Positions 30,798 through 32,379 of a DNA stretch of 32,379 nucleotides are shown in pieces (within the stretch, counting starts at the first letter, position 1; each line of letters starts with the position of its first letter). The notes under the pieces are model-generated. The model searched no databases. It was not told the origin of the DNA and saw only the letters and a program-made list of their open reading frames with translations. A program made the translations under genes and the position numbers. Origin of the DNA: Clostridia bacterium (lineage in GTDB: Bacteria > Bacillota > DULZ01); the NCBI GenBank assembly GCA_012840125.1, contig DULZ01000040.1, positions 1-32,379 of the forward strand, in the 5' to 3' direction.

Positions 30798-31847
30798 CTA
30801 CTTCTGGGCATCTAGTACTTTCTGGATCACGTCCTCGCCGATTTCCGCTTTAAACTGCTCGTAGACGGGCTGCATAGCGGCAAACCACTTGTCTTTATCA
30901 ACTTCGATGACTTGCATTCCTTTTTCTTTCAGGATTTCAAGGTATTCTTCGTCCATTTGCCGGATGAGGCTCCGCTCATAATCCCTGGCTTCCAGCGCAG
31001 AGGACATGATGATTTCCTGATCCTCAGCACTGAGGCTGTCCCAAAGGGCCTTGCTGATGAGCAGGGGAGCAGCGGCGTAGAAATGGCCCGTCAAGGAGAG
31101 GTAGTCCTGCACTTCATAGAAATTGGATGTATAGATAATGGGAATGGGGTTCTCCTGGGCATCAACGGTTTTCTGCTGCAAGGCGGTGAACAGTTCACCG
31201 AAAGCCATGGGGGTGGGATCCGCGCCGATGGTCCGGAAGGAAGCCATGTGGATCTTGTTCTCCATGGTGCGGATCTTCATGCCTTTCATGTCCTCCGGTA
31301 AGGTCACGGGCACTTGGGAGTTGGTGACATGACGGAACCCGTTTTCCCAGTAGCACAAACCTTTAATGCCGACACTCTCCAGCGTATTCAGGATATCGGT
31401 GCCGATTTGCCCGTCCAGGACCTGGTATGCTTTATCTCTTTCCTGGAAAATAAAGGGGAGGTCAAACACTAAGAAAGAGTTAGCAAACCCGGCTAAAGGA
31501 GCCGTGAAAACGATAGTCATATCCAATGTACCCAGCTGCAAGCCTTCAATCATTTCCCGCTCGCCGCCCAACTGGGAGCTGTGGAAAACGTCGATCTTGA
31601 TGCGGCCGTCGGTTCTTTCCGCTACCAACTCAGCAAACTTCTCCAGACCTAACTGGTAAGGATGATCGGGGGCTAACACGTGACCTGCTTTCAAGTTCAT
31701 GGACGGCTTGGCCGCATCGGCGGCATTGCCGGAATTGTCACCGGAAGAGCTGGGGGTTTGGCTGCCGCCGCCACCACATCCAACGGTCAAACCCATCACT
31801 AAACCGATGATGATCAGCAAGGCAATCACTTTATTGACTTTCAACAT
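30798..31847 (-). CDS. dctP: TRAP transporter substrate-binding lipoprotein (DctP)
   Basis: A 349-residue extracytoplasmic binding protein. The signal peptide is a hydrophobic helix with lipobox TVGC and a Gly-rich linker. DctP-family segments are LAPDHPYQLGLEKFAELVAER, the conserved Arg region IRTMENKIHMASFRTIGADPTPM and ALQQKTVDAQENPI. The carboxylate-binding Arg fits an organic acid ligand. ATG 31847 is chosen: an upstream in-frame ATG at 31934 would put 29 residues before the signal peptide and nearly touch the preceding gene. Confidence 0.93.
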   Translation of the reverse strand: MLKVNKVIALLIIIGLVMGLTVGCGGGGSQTPSSSGDNSGNAADAAKPSMNLKAGHVLAPDHPYQLGLEKFAELVAERTDGRIKIDVFHSSQLGGEREMIEGLQLGTLDMTIVFTAPLAGFANSFLVFDLPFIFQERDKAYQVLDGQIGTDILNTLESVGIKGLCYWENGFRHVTNSQVPVTLPEDMKGMKIRTMENKIHMASFRTIGADPTPMAFGELFTALQQKTVDAQENPIPIIYTSNFYEVQDYLSLTGHFYAAAPLLISKALWDSLSAEDQEIIMSSALEARDYERSLIRQMDEEYLEILKEKGMQVIEVDKDKWFAAMQPVYEQFKAEIGEDVIQKVLDAQK

Positions 31848-31938
31848 AACTGGCTTCACCTCTCCGAATTTTTTGAAATAGGGTGCGGTGCACCTCGTCA
31901 CCATTCTCATGGGAAACACCGGCCATTCGTTCAATTAA

Positions 31939-32379
31939 CTAGTTGCCTAAAAGTTGTAACAATTTGGCCTTTTCTTCTTCGCTCATGCCGTAGACATGTT
32001 CTTCATCCGGGAACTGGCCGGATTTTACTTCTTGCACATATTGGCTGATGCCTTCCAAGATGGTTTGATTCAGGTTGGCGTATTTCTTGACGAATTTTGG
32101 TACGAACCGGTCAAAGAAGCCGAGAATGTCGTGGACGATGAGCAATTGCCCGGCCGCATCATCGCCGGCACCTAAACTGATGACGGGGATTTTGACTGCC
32201 TTCGTGATGGCGCTGAGAACCGCCGGCGGAACGGCTTCTACCAACAAGAGGGATGCGCCGGCTTGTTCGATGGCTTTGGCGTCTTCCACGAGTTTGAGAG
32301 CAGCTTCGGCAGTACGGCCTTGGGCTTTAAAACCTCCCAACTGGGCGAGGGATTGGGGCGTAAGACCGATATGACCCAT
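31939..32379 (-). CDS. panB: Ketopantoate hydroxymethyltransferase-like protein (PanB), C-terminal part
   Basis: Truncated by the window edge: the 146 residues seen correspond to the C-terminal half of PanB. GHIGLTPQS (2-10) and GGFKAQGR match the family, and the catalytic Glu is E48 in LLLVEAVPP. PanB makes ketopantoate from 2-oxoisovalerate and methylene-THF. Here the usual IGIGAG...DGQ segment reads LGAGDDAAGQ, replacing the Asp before Gly-Gln by Ala, and there is a short Lys/Glu-rich C-terminal extension, so it may be a divergent paralogue. It lies 91 bases before dctP on the same strand, probably in the same operon. Bases 31848-31938 contain a ribosome site (GAGAGGTG) for dctP but no convincing promoter. 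Confidence 0.8.
   Translation of the reverse strand: MGHIGLTPQSLAQLGGFKAQGRTAEAALKLVEDAKAIEQAGASLLLVEAVPPAVLSAITKAVKIPVISLGAGDDAAGQLLIVHDILGFFDRFVPKFVKKYANLNQTILEGISQYVQEVKSGQFPDEEHVYGMSEEEKAKLLQLLGN

Noticed and set aside
31848-31934. Upstream ATG as start of DctP
   Set aside because: It would put 29 extra residues ahead of the signal peptide; the ATG at 31847 has a ribosome site and begins the signal peptide.

Overview
The window looks like the chromosome of an anaerobic, moderately GC-rich member of the Firmicutes (Clostridia, Peptococcaceae/Moorella-like). This is inferred from strong Shine-Dalgarno sites (AGGAGG), dense short operons, classical intrinsic terminators, yybP-ykoY and cobalamin riboswitches upstream of transporter genes, radical SAM enzymes, an iron-sulfur flavoprotein, a DUF438/hemerythrin protein and glycolate-oxidase-type Fe-S/flavin enzymes. 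No rRNA, tRNA or CRISPR array was seen. The species cannot be named from the sequence.

Region 1 (1-5814) is visibly lower in GC and carries a Type III restriction-modification locus: a DUF4391 protein, the Mod methyltransferase and the Res helicase-nuclease. It is preceded at the left edge by five direct repeats with an exact 22-bp period that resemble the transposase-binding end of an IS21-type element. Region 2 (5860-14319) holds a radical SAM protein, an iron-sulfur flavoprotein, a P-type Ca2+/Mn2+ ATPase under a textbook Mn2+ (yybP-ykoY) riboswitch with its own terminator, a methylthioadenosine-type phosphorylase, a hidden 48-residue four-cysteine protein, a CofE-like ligase, and a two-gene signalling unit: a CheY-like receiver and a protein with four MshEN-type (c-di-GMP binding) motifs at an exact 29-residue period fused to a CheX-like phosphatase domain.

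Region 3 (14356-21107) holds cblT-cblS (alpha-ribazole salvage) behind a cobalamin riboswitch, a KtrAB potassium uptake pair, and a small operon of a BioB-like radical SAM enzyme, an NMT1/SsuA-type lipoprotein and an ABC permease. The permease is broken by a TGA exactly where the family has a conserved Trp, and no ATPase gene follows. Region 4 (21108-22117) holds an orphan acidic protein behind a strong promoter and a GC-rich structured leader, then a convergent intergenic region with three perfect DnaA boxes and a palindrome made of two near-boxes.

Region 5 (22118-32379, all minus strand) begins upstream with a PanB-like protein cut by the window edge. It continues through a TRAP transporter (dctP, dctQ, dctM), a GlcD/GlcE/GlcF-type 2-hydroxyacid dehydrogenase and a LarA-like (DUF2088) protein, and ends at a perfect terminator. 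This reads as one pathway: import a 2-hydroxy acid, possibly racemise it, oxidise it to the 2-oxo acid, and perhaps process that with the PanB-like aldolase. A separate pair, a carboxymuconolactone-decarboxylase-like protein and a DUF438-hemerythrin-PAS protein, lies downstream of that terminator.
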